From positions 18,252-82,251 of the forward strand of contig DESK01000059.1 in assembly GCA_002361955.1 (NCBI GenBank): DNA of 64,000 nucleotides, in the 5' to 3' direction. Within the stretch, counting starts at the first letter, position 1; every line of letters begins with the position of its first letter. Shown piece by piece: positions 1 to 7,979 of this stretch. Source of the DNA: Lachnospiraceae bacterium UBA3316. GTDB lineage: Bacteria > Bacillota > Clostridia > Lachnospirales > Lachnospiraceae. A model generated the notes under the pieces. It worked only from the letters and a program-made list of their open reading frames with translations, did not search any database and was not told the DNA's origin. Made by a program: the position numbers and the translations under genes.

Positions 1-1152
1 CCCATGCGCGTTCTCCGTATCCCCGTTCCCCGGTTTTTTCAGCGAGACAACGTCAGCAGCCCGGCGCCTGTTTTCGTCGCTCATTCTGGCATAATGCTTC
101 TTTGTCGTATTGACATCTTTATGGCCCAGCACGTCAGCCACCAGGTAAATATCCCCCGTTTCCCGGTAGAGGGCCGTTCCATAAGTACTGCGCAGCTTGT
201 GGGGCGTGATCTTCTTATTTGTTTCAATCATCGAACAGTATTTTTTCACCATCACCTCGATGCTCCTGACCGCCATGCGGTTTCCCCGGAGGGAGAGAAA
301 AAGGGCCTTTTCTTCTTTGTCCTCCTTTAAAAGCCGCTGTCTGGGCGAAAGCTTTTTGATCTCCCCGTCCTTAGCATTTTTCTCCGGCTGTTCGCCCGCT
401 GTTTCCTCCTCATCGTATTCCTCGATTCCCAGATAGTAATTCAGTGCGTCCCGCACATCTTCCCCGAAATAAATGTAAGATTCATTTCCACCTTTACGGA
501 TCACCCGAAAGGTCTGGTTATGAAAATCCACATCCGTCAGATTTAATCCCGCCAGCTCAGACACACGCATCCCCGTTCCCAGAAACGTCGTCAAAATAGC
601 TCTGTCCCTGGCCGCCGTAAGATCATGGAATTTTCTCTGGCGTTCCGTCATACGGGGAGGGGCCTCCACAGCCTCCAGAAGATCGAACACCTGATCCTGA
701 TCCAGGGTAATGATCGCCTTTTCATGGAGCTTGGGGCGTTCCACAGCATTCAGGGGGTTATTATGGACAATCTGACGGCGGTTAAAGAAGCTGTACAGAT
801 TGCTGAGAGCAGAGAGCTTCCTGGCCTTGGCCGCCTCGCCGTTGCGGTATTCAATCCCTTCATAAACGTAGTAGTTTAAATGCTCTAAGTATTCATCAAT
901 ATCGGCAGACGTCATTTCTTCTAAAGCCTGTAAAGGAATTTCCCGGATCTCTTTATCCCTGTAGATGGGATTTTCCATCACAATAAACTGTAAAAAGGTA
1001 TAGATATCCCTGCAATATCCGGCCTGGGTTCTGGGAGATGTGGAAGAGGCGATTCCTCGAAAATAATCCGTACAGAAGGGCGGCATTTTTTTCAGCATAG
1101 AGCGCAAAAGCAAAACATTCTGTTTTCGGACGGTTTCTGCATATTCGTTCAT
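1..1152 (-). CDS. Tyrosine-type site-specific recombinase (3' end cut by window edge)
   Basis: A DNA strand-exchange enzyme of the tyrosine recombinase family. The frame starts at ATG 1152 behind AGGAAGG and stays open to the left edge, so the last residues are missing; 384 codons are visible. A SAM-like core-binding domain (about residues 1-125) precedes a catalytic domain with the full active-site set: R196 (GMRVSEL), K220 (RKGG), H318 and R321 (HKLR), H344 (GHKD) and the nucleophile Y354 (KKHY). The layout fits XerC/XerD-like enzymes as well as element integrases. No phage or transposon genes are visible beside it, so a chromosomal Xer-like role and a mobile-element role both remain possible. 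It follows cdd on the same strand, with an inverted repeat just upstream of its start. Confidence 0.9.
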   Translation of the reverse strand, partial: MNEYAETVRKQNVLLLRSMLKKMPPFCTDYFRGIASSTSPRTQAGYCRDIYTFLQFIVMENPIYRDKEIREIPLQALEEMTSADIDEYLEHLNYYVYEGIEYRNGEAAKARKLSALSNLYSFFNRRQIVHNNPLNAVERPKLHEKAIITLDQDQVFDLLEAVEAPPRMTERQRKFHDLTAARDRAILTTFLGTGMRVSELAGLNLTDVDFHNQTFRVIRKGGNESYIYFGEDVRDALNYYLGIEEYDEEETAGEQPEKNAKDGEIKKLSPRQRLLKEDKEEKALFLSLRGNRMAVRSIEVMVKKYCSMIETNKKITPHKLRSTYGTALYRETGDIYLVADVLGHKDVNTTKKHYARMSDENRRRAADVVSLKKPGNGDTENAHG

Positions 1153-1180
1153 AAAATGGTTCCTTCCTGATTTTTCGGTA

Positions 1181-1216
1181 TATTATTGCGTAAAACATGG
1201 ATTTCACGCAATAATA
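1181..1216. repeat. 11-bp inverted repeat upstream of the recombinase
   Basis: Perfect arms TATTATTGCGT (1181-1191) and ACGCAATAATA (1206-1216) are separated by 14 bp. They lie 29-64 bp upstream of the recombinase start codon. The core word GCAATAAT recurs at 1931-1938 and 1952-1959. An operator or a recombinase-binding site is possible; the 14-bp centre is longer than the usual 6-8 bp tyrosine-recombinase overlap. Confidence 0.5.
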
Positions 1217-1345
1217 CATGTAACTCCTTTTTACTGCCCCAAGGGCTGCATCCTGGCTGCAAACGAGGTTTTTGGCCCTGACAACGTCAAACGTTTTTTA
1301 TTAAAAATTTTTATTTTTTTTCTGCAAAATTTATTCTTGCAAAAT

Positions 1346-1786
1346 TTATTGCAAGTCTTCTTCCTCACAATCCGGCAAGAAAGATTCTTTTCCAAAACTT
1401 TCCGGGAGAAGCTCAGCCAGGGAATACACTTTATATTCCAGGCGTTCATTTCCCAGGATAATTTGAAACCTTTCCGGATCACAAAATTCAGCCATCACCT
1501 GGCGGCAGACACCGCAGGGGGCGCAAAAATCCGCCGCGCCTGCCTGCCTGGTTCCGCCGACTATGGCTATGGCTGTAAATTCCCTTTCCCCCTCGCTGAC
1601 CGCCTTAAAAAATGCCGTCCGCTCTGCACAATTTGTAGGGGAATAAGACGCGTTTTCAATATTGCAGCCGGTATATGCCTTCCCTGACCGGCTAAGGAGG
1701 GCTGCCCCCACCTGAAAGCCGGAATACGGCGAATACGAATTTTTTCTGGCCTCCAGCGCCAGCTCGACCAATGCCGTCTCTGTCAT
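1346..1786 (-). CDS. cdd: Cytidine deaminase
   Basis: Hydrolytic deaminase turning cytidine and deoxycytidine into uridine and deoxyuridine in pyrimidine salvage; cytoplasmic. The 146-residue length is normal for the small homotetrameric form. Zinc ligands and catalytic glutamate are visible as C53-A-E55 and the PCGVC motif (C91, C94). The N-terminal segment SPYSGFQVGAAL is the family's usual substrate-site stretch. The start is taken as ATG 1786 with GAGG seven bases upstream; a GTG lies one codon earlier. In Firmicutes cdd often sits near phoH, ybeY and era; here phoH and ybeY lie about 38 kb away. Confidence 0.96.
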   Translation of the reverse strand: MTETALVELALEARKNSYSPYSGFQVGAALLSRSGKAYTGCNIENASYSPTNCAERTAFFKAVSEGEREFTAIAIVGGTRQAGAADFCAPCGVCRQVMAEFCDPERFQIILGNERLEYKVYSLAELLPESFGKESFLPDCEEEDLQ

Positions 1787-1856
1787 CACTTCACCTCATC
1801 CATTAAGGGCCATCCCTCCACCAGGACAAATCCCTTTCTGCTGATAGCCCTTCTCT

Positions 1857-1880
1857 TAAACACTCCAATAAACACTCCAA
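1857..1880. repeat. Perfect 12-bp tandem direct repeat in cdd leader
   Basis: TAAACACTCCAA occurs twice head to tail (1857-1868 and 1869-1880). It lies between the cdd promoter and start codon, so it would appear in the mRNA as two GGAGTGTTTA units. Function unknown. Confidence 0.55.
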
Positions 1881-1906
1881 AGAGTTTCCGTAAATAAGTT
1901 TCCATA

Positions 1907-1934
1907 ATTATATTATGTAAACTTATGCATGCAA
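1907..1934 (-). promoter_or_regulatory. Predicted sigma-A promoter for cdd
   Basis: On the minus strand -35 TTGCAT (1934-1929), a 16-bp spacer and -10 TATAAT (1912-1907). The start point would lie near 1900, giving a leader of about 115 nt before cdd. Confidence 0.6.
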
Positions 1935-1970
1935 TAATTAAACTACTTCGCGCAATAATCTATTCTCCGA

Positions 1971-2008
1971 AAAAACCGGCGAAACACATGCCGCGCATTT
2001 CGCCGGTT
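1971..2008 (-). terminator. Rho-independent terminator after dtd
   Basis: Arms AACCGGCGAAA (1974-1984) and TTTCGCCGGTT (1998-2008) form an 11-bp stem with a 13-nt loop. On the minus strand a T-run (1975-1971) follows. It lies 20 bp past the dtd stop and separates dtd from cdd. Confidence 0.8.
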
Positions 2009-2027
2009 CCTATAAGGGACTGCCTCT

Positions 2028-2474
2028 CTACATCTGATCCGTATCGAGAATCACCGTAAAGGGACCGTCATTGCACAGCTCTACCTGCATCTCGGCCCCA
2101 AAGCTTCCCGTTTCCACCGTGGCCACCTTTTTCCGGCACTCTGCGATGATATACTCATACAGCTCCTGGGCGAGACGGGGCTCTGCCGCATCCGTAAAGC
2201 TGGGACGGTTCCCCTTTTTACAATTGGCATATAAGGTGAACTGAGACACAAGGAGAAGCTCTCCTCCCACGTCTGCCAGGGACAGATTCGTTTTTCCCTC
2301 CTGATCCTCAAAAATCCGGAGCCCCGTCATCTTTTTTACCAGGCGGTCAGCCTCCGCTTTCGTATCCTTCTGTCCCACGCCGATCAGTACCAAAAATCCC
2401 TTGTCAATCCTGCCTATCACCTGTCCGTCCACTGAGACGCCGGCATGGGAAACCCGCTGAATCAAAAACCTCAT
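2028..2474 (-). CDS. dtd: D-aminoacyl-tRNA deacylase
   Basis: Hydrolyses D-amino acids from mischarged tRNAs, a proofreading step in translation. Length 148 residues matches the DTD1 fold. The signature SQFTLYA is at 77-83 and the Gly-Pro pair of the second motif at 137-138 within NDGPFT. The start codon overlaps the stop of the upstream cytidylate-kinase-like gene by 4 bases (ATGA type), pointing to translational coupling. A strong terminator follows. Confidence 0.96.
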   Translation of the reverse strand: MRFLIQRVSHAGVSVDGQVIGRIDKGFLVLIGVGQKDTKAEADRLVKKMTGLRIFEDQEGKTNLSLADVGGELLLVSQFTLYANCKKGNRPSFTDAAEPRLAQELYEYIIAECRKKVATVETGSFGAEMQVELCNDGPFTVILDTDQM

Positions 2475-3100
2475 GCTTCTGCCTCCCGCAGGGCAATGTA
2501 CTCCTTTAAGAACTGTACTGTGCGGTCAATTCCAAGCGCGCTGCTGTCTACGCATAAATTGTAGCCGTTCACATCCCCCCAGCGTTTGCTGGAATAATAG
2601 TTATAATAGCTGGCCCTGCGTTTATCTGTTTTGATAATCCGCTCCTTGGCTTTTGACTCAGAAAGCTGATACTCTTCCATAATCCGCTCTGTCTTCGCCT
2701 TCATGCTTCCATAGATGAAAACGGATATCAGGTTCGGAAAATCCGCCAGGGCATAATCCGCGCAGCGGCCGACGATAACACAGGGGCCTTCCTGGGCGAT
2801 CTGCTTAATCGTGTTGAACTGGGCCAAAAAGATTTTGTGATCGATGGGCATCTCTGCCAGGGCAGGCGAAACGTATCCCATAGAATAAGTATCCATCACC
2901 AGGGAATAGAGGAAGCTGCTGGTAGGCTTTTCGTCATGGTTCTCAAAAAGCTCCTTACACAGCCCGCTCTCCTTTGACGCCCTGTCTAAAAGCTCTTTAT
3001 CATAACAGGGAATCCCCAGATCCGCAGCCAGGCGTTTACCGATTTCATGGCCGCCGCTTCCATACTGACGGCCGATCGTAATTACAGATTTACAAGTCAT
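2471..3100 (-). CDS. Cytidylate kinase-like family protein
   Basis: A P-loop nucleotide kinase of the cytidylate-kinase-like group found in many Firmicutes, distinct from the housekeeping Cmk. The N-terminus ITIGRQYGSGG carries a phosphate-binding loop at about 9-17, and the C-terminal half has the arginine- and tyrosine-rich lid-like stretch typical of the group. Substrate is not established. The start is placed at ATG 3100, with AAAGGACG eight bases upstream, because related proteins begin a few residues before the P-loop; an upstream in-frame start at 3145 would add 15 unlikely residues. It is coupled to dtd. Confidence 0.82.
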   Translation of the reverse strand: MTCKSVITIGRQYGSGGHEIGKRLAADLGIPCYDKELLDRASKESGLCKELFENHDEKPTSSFLYSLVMDTYSMGYVSPALAEMPIDHKIFLAQFNTIKQIAQEGPCVIVGRCADYALADFPNLISVFIYGSMKAKTERIMEEYQLSESKAKERIIKTDKRRASYYNYYSSKRWGDVNGYNLCVDSSALGIDRTVQFLKEYIALREAEA

Positions 3101-3133
3101 AACACTCACGTCCTTTCCATCAAATATAAACAT

Positions 3134-3162
3134 AGTATACAACACCTAAGCAAAAATGTACA
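3134..3162 (-). promoter_or_regulatory. Possible promoter for the kinase-like gene and dtd
   Basis: Minus strand -35-like TGTACA (3162-3157), 17-bp spacer, -10 TATACT (3139-3134). The -35 matches the consensus at four of six positions, so support is moderate. Confidence 0.4.
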
Positions 3163-3229
3163 TATTTTTTATATAAAATAGCCAAAATCCTTTTTTCAAA
3201 TCAACAGCCTGCTGTTTTCGCGGCTCCCA

Positions 3230-4150
3230 CTACTCCGGAAGTTTTTCCAGGAGCTCCCGAAAGTATTCCGGGAGCGGAGCCTCAAACTCCATATAAGCCC
3301 CTGTACGGGGGTGAGAAAAGCCGAGAATCCTGGCGTGGAGAGTTTGCCCCTGAAGCTTATAAGGGCACCTGGATGGCCCGTATACGGCGTCTCCCAGCAA
3401 GGGATGCCCCAGGCTTGCCATATGCACCCTGATCTGATGGGTACGTCCCGTCTCGAGGCTGCATTCGATATAAGTATATTGGCGAAACCGCTTCAGCACC
3501 CGGTAATGGGTCACGGCCTCCCTGCCGTTTTTGTAGTTGACGGCCATTTTTTTACGGTCCACCGGATGACGGCCGATCGGCGCATCCACGCTGCCCTCGT
3601 CCTCCTTTAAAACGCCGCAGACCACCGCCTGGTATCTTCTCGTGATGGAGTGCACCTTGAGCTGCTCTGCGAGGCTGTTGTGGGCAAAATCATTTTTGCA
3701 TACTACCAGGGAACCGGTGGTATCCATATCAATACGGTGAACAATCCCTGGGCGCAGTACGCCGTTGATACCGGAAAGCTGCCCTGCGCAGTGGTACATC
3801 AACGCATTCACCAGCGTTCCGCTGTAGTGGCCTGCGGCGGGATGCACCACCATCCCCTTTGGCTTATTGACCACCAGCAAATCACTGTCCTCATAAAGAA
3901 TGTCCAGGGGAATCTCCTCCGGCAGGATATCCGGCTCCGAAAGCTCCGGCAGGGTAAACCTGACCGTCTCCCCTGCCGCTATCTTATAATTAGCCTTCAC
4001 AGGTTTTCCCTGTACGAAAACCCGCCCTTCCTTCATCAGCTTTTGAAGGTAAGAGCGGGACTGTCCTTCCATTTTTTCCGAAAGGAATTTATCGATCCTC
4101 ATGCCGGAGGCATTCTCCGGCACGCACAGCGTTATCTCTTCTATAGACAT
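3230..4150 (-). CDS. rluD: RluD-family 23S rRNA pseudouridine synthase
   Basis: Isomerises uridines in large-subunit rRNA. Of 306 residues, an N-terminal S4 RNA-binding domain covers about 15-75 and the RluA-type catalytic domain the rest. The catalytic aspartate is D141 in HRID, followed by DTTG. The start is ATG 4150, which shares its A with the TGA of lspA (TGATG) and has GGAAGG upstream; the longer frame starting at 4183 is rejected because it would overlap lspA by more than 30 bases. The lspA-rluD pairing is common in Firmicutes. The exact target uridines cannot be read from the sequence. Confidence 0.93.
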   Translation of the reverse strand: MSIEEITLCVPENASGMRIDKFLSEKMEGQSRSYLQKLMKEGRVFVQGKPVKANYKIAAGETVRFTLPELSEPDILPEEIPLDILYEDSDLLVVNKPKGMVVHPAAGHYSGTLVNALMYHCAGQLSGINGVLRPGIVHRIDMDTTGSLVVCKNDFAHNSLAEQLKVHSITRRYQAVVCGVLKEDEGSVDAPIGRHPVDRKKMAVNYKNGREAVTHYRVLKRFRQYTYIECSLETGRTHQIRVHMASLGHPLLGDAVYGPSRCPYKLQGQTLHARILGFSHPRTGAYMEFEAPLPEYFRELLEKLPE

Positions 4151-4674
4151 CACTTTTCCTTCCCTTTCCCGGGAAACAGGCACTGCAGCTCCTCCTCCTT
4201 ATAGATAAACAGAAACAGCACAAAAAAGCAGGCCACAGAGACCGTCACGTAAATATCCGCCACATTAAACACCGGAAAGTCGATCAGCGAAAAATAAAAG
4301 AAGTCTACCACAAAGCCCCTGCACACCCTGTCAATGGCATTTCCGATGGCTCCGGCCGCCAGCGCCACGATTACCAGGCGAAAAGGCGTATAGCGCCTGG
4401 TGGCAGGCAGGCGGAAATAGGCGTAGCCGACGATTCCCAGCACCAGCGCCACACAAACCAAAAAGAGCCAACGCTGGTTTTGCATCAGGCCGAAGGCGGC
4501 CCCCCTGTTTTCCAAATATTGCAGTTCAAAGACGCCCTTGAGCAGCACAACAGAGTCATGCCCCTTTAAGCCTTTCACTGCCCAGAGCTTTGTGATCTGG
4601 TCGATGGCCGTAAGTAAAAGAACGCCTGCAAGTCCTGCAAAGAGCTGTCCTGCCGTAACTTTTTTCTTTTCCAT
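4150..4674 (-). CDS. lspA: Lipoprotein signal peptidase (signal peptidase II)
   Basis: Membrane aspartyl protease that removes signal peptides from diacylated prolipoproteins such as the DUF3048 and TlpA-like lipoproteins in this window. Four hydrophobic helices are visible in 174 residues. Family motifs include NRGAAFG near 56-62, GNAIDR with catalytic D115 and FNVAD with catalytic D140. The start is taken as ATG 4674, six bases after GAGG; in-frame ATG 4680 and TTG 4686 are alternatives but sit on or over the ribosome site. Coupled to rluD. Confidence 0.95.
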   Translation of the reverse strand: MEKKKVTAGQLFAGLAGVLLLTAIDQITKLWAVKGLKGHDSVVLLKGVFELQYLENRGAAFGLMQNQRWLFLVCVALVLGIVGYAYFRLPATRRYTPFRLVIVALAAGAIGNAIDRVCRGFVVDFFYFSLIDFPVFNVADIYVTVSVACFFVLFLFIYKEEELQCLFPGKGKEK

Positions 4675-4695
4675 ATTCATCCTCAATTCTTTTTG

Positions 4696-5817
4696 TCAAT
4701 CCATCTGATGGCAGTCTGCGTTCAGGTAGTTCAAAGCGTCCCGCATCTCATCGTCTGTCACTGTCTTGTCGATATAGGCATGGCCGATGCCCTTTAAAAG
4801 CACAAACTTAATGGTTCCTGCCTCCATCTTCTTATCCGATTTGGTCGCCTCAATAATCTTCTCCGTATCCAGGCCGGAAAAGGAAATCGGCAGGTCAAAG
4901 CCCACATTCATATCCCGAATCTCAAAAAATTCCTCAGCGCTCAAAAGCTCTCTCTTATAGGAAATATAAGCAGCAGCCACATAGCCGAGAGCCACACACT
5001 GGCCGTGAAGCATATGGAAATCCATCAGCTTCTCGATGGCGTGGCCGATCGTATGGCCGAAATTCAGCAGAGCCCTCTCCCCTTTTTCCGTGGGGTCTTT
5101 CTCCACCACAGCCCGCTTGATTTCGCAGCTCCGGGAAATCATCGTTTTCAGAACGGGAAGCTCCCGTTCGCAGATTTCCGACATATGCTCAATCGTCCAT
5201 TCATAGTAGGACGCGTCCCGGATCAGTCCATGCTTCAGGATCTCGCCCATACCGCAGAAAAACAGCTCATCGCTCAGGGTCTTCAGGGTATTTACATTCA
5301 TATAGACAAGCCGGGGCTGGTGAAAGGCGCCCACCATATTTTTATAGCAGACAAAATCCACGCCTGTTTTTCCACCGATACTGCTGTCCACCTGGGAGAG
5401 CAGCGTGGTAGGCACCTGGACAAAATCGATCCCCCTGAGATAGGTGGCTGCCCCATAGCCCGTGAGATCACCCACAACGCCGCCTCCTAAGGCTACCAGC
5501 ATATCCCTTCTGTCAAAATGATTGACGATCAGATGCTCATAAAGAGCTTTTACGGTGTCAAGGGTCTTGCTGGCCTCCCCGGCCGGAAAGACAAAGCGGG
5601 TCACTGTACGGCAAATCCCCTGGAGAAGCTCTTCCACCTGGTGGCCGTAATATCCGTCCACCACGGAATCCGTGACAATACAGAGCCTGCGGTCCACGGT
5701 CTCAAGCTCCTTCAAATACTCCGGAAGCTTTTCAAAGGACTCCTCCAGATATATGTGGTAGGCCAGCTTATCATCCTTTTTTACCGGTATACACATCCGT
5801 TCTTTTTCTTTACTCAT
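4696..5817 (-). CDS. aroB: 3-dehydroquinate synthase
   Basis: Second step of the shikimate pathway: cyclises DAHP to 3-dehydroquinate using NAD+ and a divalent metal. The 373-residue protein carries the NAD-binding stretch GGGVVGDLTGY, the GEILKHGLI metal/substrate region and FGHTIGHAIE with the metal-binding histidines. The start ATG 5817 has GGAGG ten bases upstream. No other aromatic-pathway gene is in the window, so this is an isolated aro gene in a division and housekeeping run between ylmH and lspA. Confidence 0.96.
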   Translation of the reverse strand: MSKEKERMCIPVKKDDKLAYHIYLEESFEKLPEYLKELETVDRRLCIVTDSVVDGYYGHQVEELLQGICRTVTRFVFPAGEASKTLDTVKALYEHLIVNHFDRRDMLVALGGGVVGDLTGYGAATYLRGIDFVQVPTTLLSQVDSSIGGKTGVDFVCYKNMVGAFHQPRLVYMNVNTLKTLSDELFFCGMGEILKHGLIRDASYYEWTIEHMSEICERELPVLKTMISRSCEIKRAVVEKDPTEKGERALLNFGHTIGHAIEKLMDFHMLHGQCVALGYVAAAYISYKRELLSAEEFFEIRDMNVGFDLPISFSGLDTEKIIEATKSDKKMEAGTIKFVLLKGIGHAYIDKTVTDDEMRDALNYLNADCHQMD

Positions 5818-5829
5818 ATCTGCCTCCGT

Positions 5830-6585
5830 TTATACATACTTTTCAATATCTACATAGCAGCGCCCTTTTTTTGTCTGGGCCGTCATCCCCAGATAGCGGA
5901 ATTTTCCAAGGCCCCTTGCGGAGACCACATCCCCCTCTTTCAGATTGTATCCGTTCGAGAGGACGGCCCTTCCGTTTACGAAGACCTTGCCTCCCTCAAT
6001 CCAGCCTGACAGGCTGCTCCTGGAGGAGCGGAAAGCTAAGGCCAGCACACTGTCCAGCCTCACAGAGGCCACCGTTCCCCGGATCATCTCTGTCCGCGGC
6101 GTGTAAGAAAATTCTCCCATAGGCACCTGCTTGCAAAGGACGGAGGTGTGGCGCACCCGCGTCAGCTCCTCTGAGATAAACTCCGCCATATTGTCTTTAC
6201 AGAATACATAGGCCCTGTCTTCCTCCACCAGAATATCCCCCAGCTTCGGGCGCTCGATTCCCAGGTTTAAGATCGCCCCCAGATAGTCTCTGTGACTCAG
6301 GGCGTCTGAGAATTTTTTATTCAAAGGACGAATCTCCAGGCAGGCGACAGGGTATTTTTTTTCATAACAAAGAGCATCAGGAAGAAAAGCTGCTATCTGA
6401 CGCTCTGCTGATTCATATCCGCCAAAAGTATCCCATAAAATATAGGAAAACTTTTGGACAGTATGATGAAAAATATTCAATTCATTCAGATCCATGAAAT
6501 CTGAAAAGGTGACAATGCCCCTTTGGTAGGCTGCATCCGCCAAATCCAGAAGATGCTTCTGGAATATCTCATCGCTTCTATTCAT
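5830..6585 (-). CDS. ylmH: YlmH-type S4-domain RNA-binding protein
   Basis: Follows sepF as in many Firmicutes division clusters. An N-terminal alpha/beta region of about 170 residues precedes a C-terminal S4 RNA-binding domain (about 175-245, with SRSSLSGWIEGGKVFVNG). YlmH homologues are known to bind ribosomes or peptidyl-tRNA and act in ribosome quality control; the exact role here is inferred from family. The 251-residue length is usual. The Shine-Dalgarno site is weak and the gap to sepF is only six bases, so translation may depend on reinitiation. Confidence 0.88.
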   Translation of the reverse strand: MNRSDEIFQKHLLDLADAAYQRGIVTFSDFMDLNELNIFHHTVQKFSYILWDTFGGYESAERQIAAFLPDALCYEKKYPVACLEIRPLNKKFSDALSHRDYLGAILNLGIERPKLGDILVEEDRAYVFCKDNMAEFISEELTRVRHTSVLCKQVPMGEFSYTPRTEMIRGTVASVRLDSVLALAFRSSRSSLSGWIEGGKVFVNGRAVLSNGYNLKEGDVVSARGLGKFRYLGMTAQTKKGRCYVDIEKYV

Positions 6586-6591
6586 AAATCT

Positions 6592-7173
6592 TTAATATCC
6601 TGTGTGCATCGCAGGCACTTCAAAGGCTCCTGTCAGGATCTGCTGAAAATCTCCGGAAATGTCCACGATCGAGGGTGTAATGATAAAGATAAAGCTGCTG
6701 ATCTTCTGCAGGTTACCCTGTACTGCATAACAGGAACCTGAAGCGAAATCAATGATCCTCTGGGCAACGTCTACATCTAAGCCCTCCATGTTCAGCACAA
6801 CGGTACACTCCGCCATAAGAGTTTCCGTAATCTCACGGGCATCCTCCATCGTATGAGGCTTGATCACGCATACTTCCATGCCGCCGGCTTTCCGCGGACG
6901 CATGGGGGAAATCTTACTGCCTGACGAAGAAGACACTGTCTGCGGCTTCGACTGGCGCACCTTGGGTTTCGGCTGAGATTTCACTTTGCGCTGAGAAACA
7001 TCGTCAAAATCATCATAGTCATCAGACTCTTCTGCTTTTTTGAAGACACGCCTCTTTGCGGGACGCTCTTCCTCGTAATCCTCATCTATTTCATCATCCA
7101 GGAAATCATCATCATCAAATCCATCATCATCGTTCAATTTCATGGCATTTAAAAATCTGTCAAGTACTCCCAT
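6592..7173 (-). CDS. sepF: Cell division protein SepF
   Basis: Cytoplasmic FtsZ-binding protein that tethers and bundles the Z ring at the membrane. Residues 1-12 form the amphipathic membrane-targeting helix (MGVLDRFLNAMK). A very acidic, low-complexity linker (about 13-95) follows, and the conserved C-terminal polymerising domain begins near 97 (EVCVIKPHTMEDAREI) and includes the LNMEGLD segment. Start ATG 7173 is preceded by GGAGG. Located between yggS and ylmH, the canonical arrangement. Confidence 0.95.
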   Translation of the reverse strand: MGVLDRFLNAMKLNDDDGFDDDDFLDDEIDEDYEEERPAKRRVFKKAEESDDYDDFDDVSQRKVKSQPKPKVRQSKPQTVSSSSGSKISPMRPRKAGGMEVCVIKPHTMEDAREITETLMAECTVVLNMEGLDVDVAQRIIDFASGSCYAVQGNLQKISSFIFIITPSIVDISGDFQQILTGAFEVPAMHTGY

Positions 7174-7235
7174 TCTTTACCTCCAGTACCGCATTCGGCG
7201 GTTTCATTCAGGAACGGATTTCCGTTGCCTATCTG

Positions 7236-7931
7236 TTACGTTAAATTATAATTTCGTGCGCCAAAGATTCCGGTTCCGACCCGCACCATCGTAGCGCCTT
7301 CTTCAATCGCAACCTGGTAATCTCCTGTCATTCCCATACTCAAACTGCACATAGATACATTATCAATGTTTTTTCTTTTGATGTCAACATATAATTTTCT
7401 TAATTTTTGAAAAAAAACACGATTTTCTTCGGCAACCTCCACAAAAGGAGCAATTGTCATGAGTCCCTCCACATGGATATGGGGTAGCCGGGCTATTTTT
7501 TCAATAAATTTTGCCGTATCCTCAGCGTAAACGCCAAATTTTGATTCCTCCCTGGCGATATTTACCTCCACCAGTACAGGCATCACGATACCTATTTTTC
7601 CGGCCTCCTGGCTGATGGCCTCCGCCAGCCGCTCAGAATCTACTGAATGGATCATGCAGGCCTTGTCAATAATATATTTGATCTTATTGCGCTGCAGATG
7701 GCCGATCATATGCCAGCGGATATCATCGGGAAGCTGCCCGTACTTCTCCTTCAGCTCCTGGGGCTTATTCTCCCCAAAATCCCGGCTTCCTGCCGCATAG
7801 GCCTCCTCCAGCATGGACACAGGCTTCGTCTTGCTGACAGAGATCAGACGGACCTCCTCCCGCTTTCTGCCGCTTCTGGCGCAGGCGGCACAAATATTGC
7901 GTTCTACTTCTTCCAGATTTTCTTTAATCAT
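7236..7931 (-). CDS. yggS: YggS-family PLP homeostasis protein
   Basis: Pyridoxal-phosphate-binding single-domain protein of the alanine racemase fold III group that buffers free PLP. The 231 residues include the lysine-bearing strand LISVSKTKP near 29-37, the family phrase DFGENKPQEL, HMIGHLQRNK and SMGMTGDY. It stands just upstream of sepF, as in many Gram-positives. Start ATG 7931 has GAGGTGATACC before it. No catalytic activity is expected. Confidence 0.94.
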   Translation of the reverse strand: MIKENLEEVERNICAACARSGRKREEVRLISVSKTKPVSMLEEAYAAGSRDFGENKPQELKEKYGQLPDDIRWHMIGHLQRNKIKYIIDKACMIHSVDSERLAEAISQEAGKIGIVMPVLVEVNIAREESKFGVYAEDTAKFIEKIARLPHIHVEGLMTIAPFVEVAEENRVFFQKLRKLYVDIKRKNIDNVSMCSLSMGMTGDYQVAIEEGATMVRVGTGIFGARNYNLT

Positions 7932-7979
7932 GGTATCACCTCACTACCAATATTCGTAACAGTTCCGATCCCTTCCCTG

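Noticed and set aside
953..1219. 88-codon frame overlapping the recombinase start
   Set aside because: Despite a strong ribosome site it lies out of frame within the recombinase gene and has no family features; kept only as part of the repeat finding.
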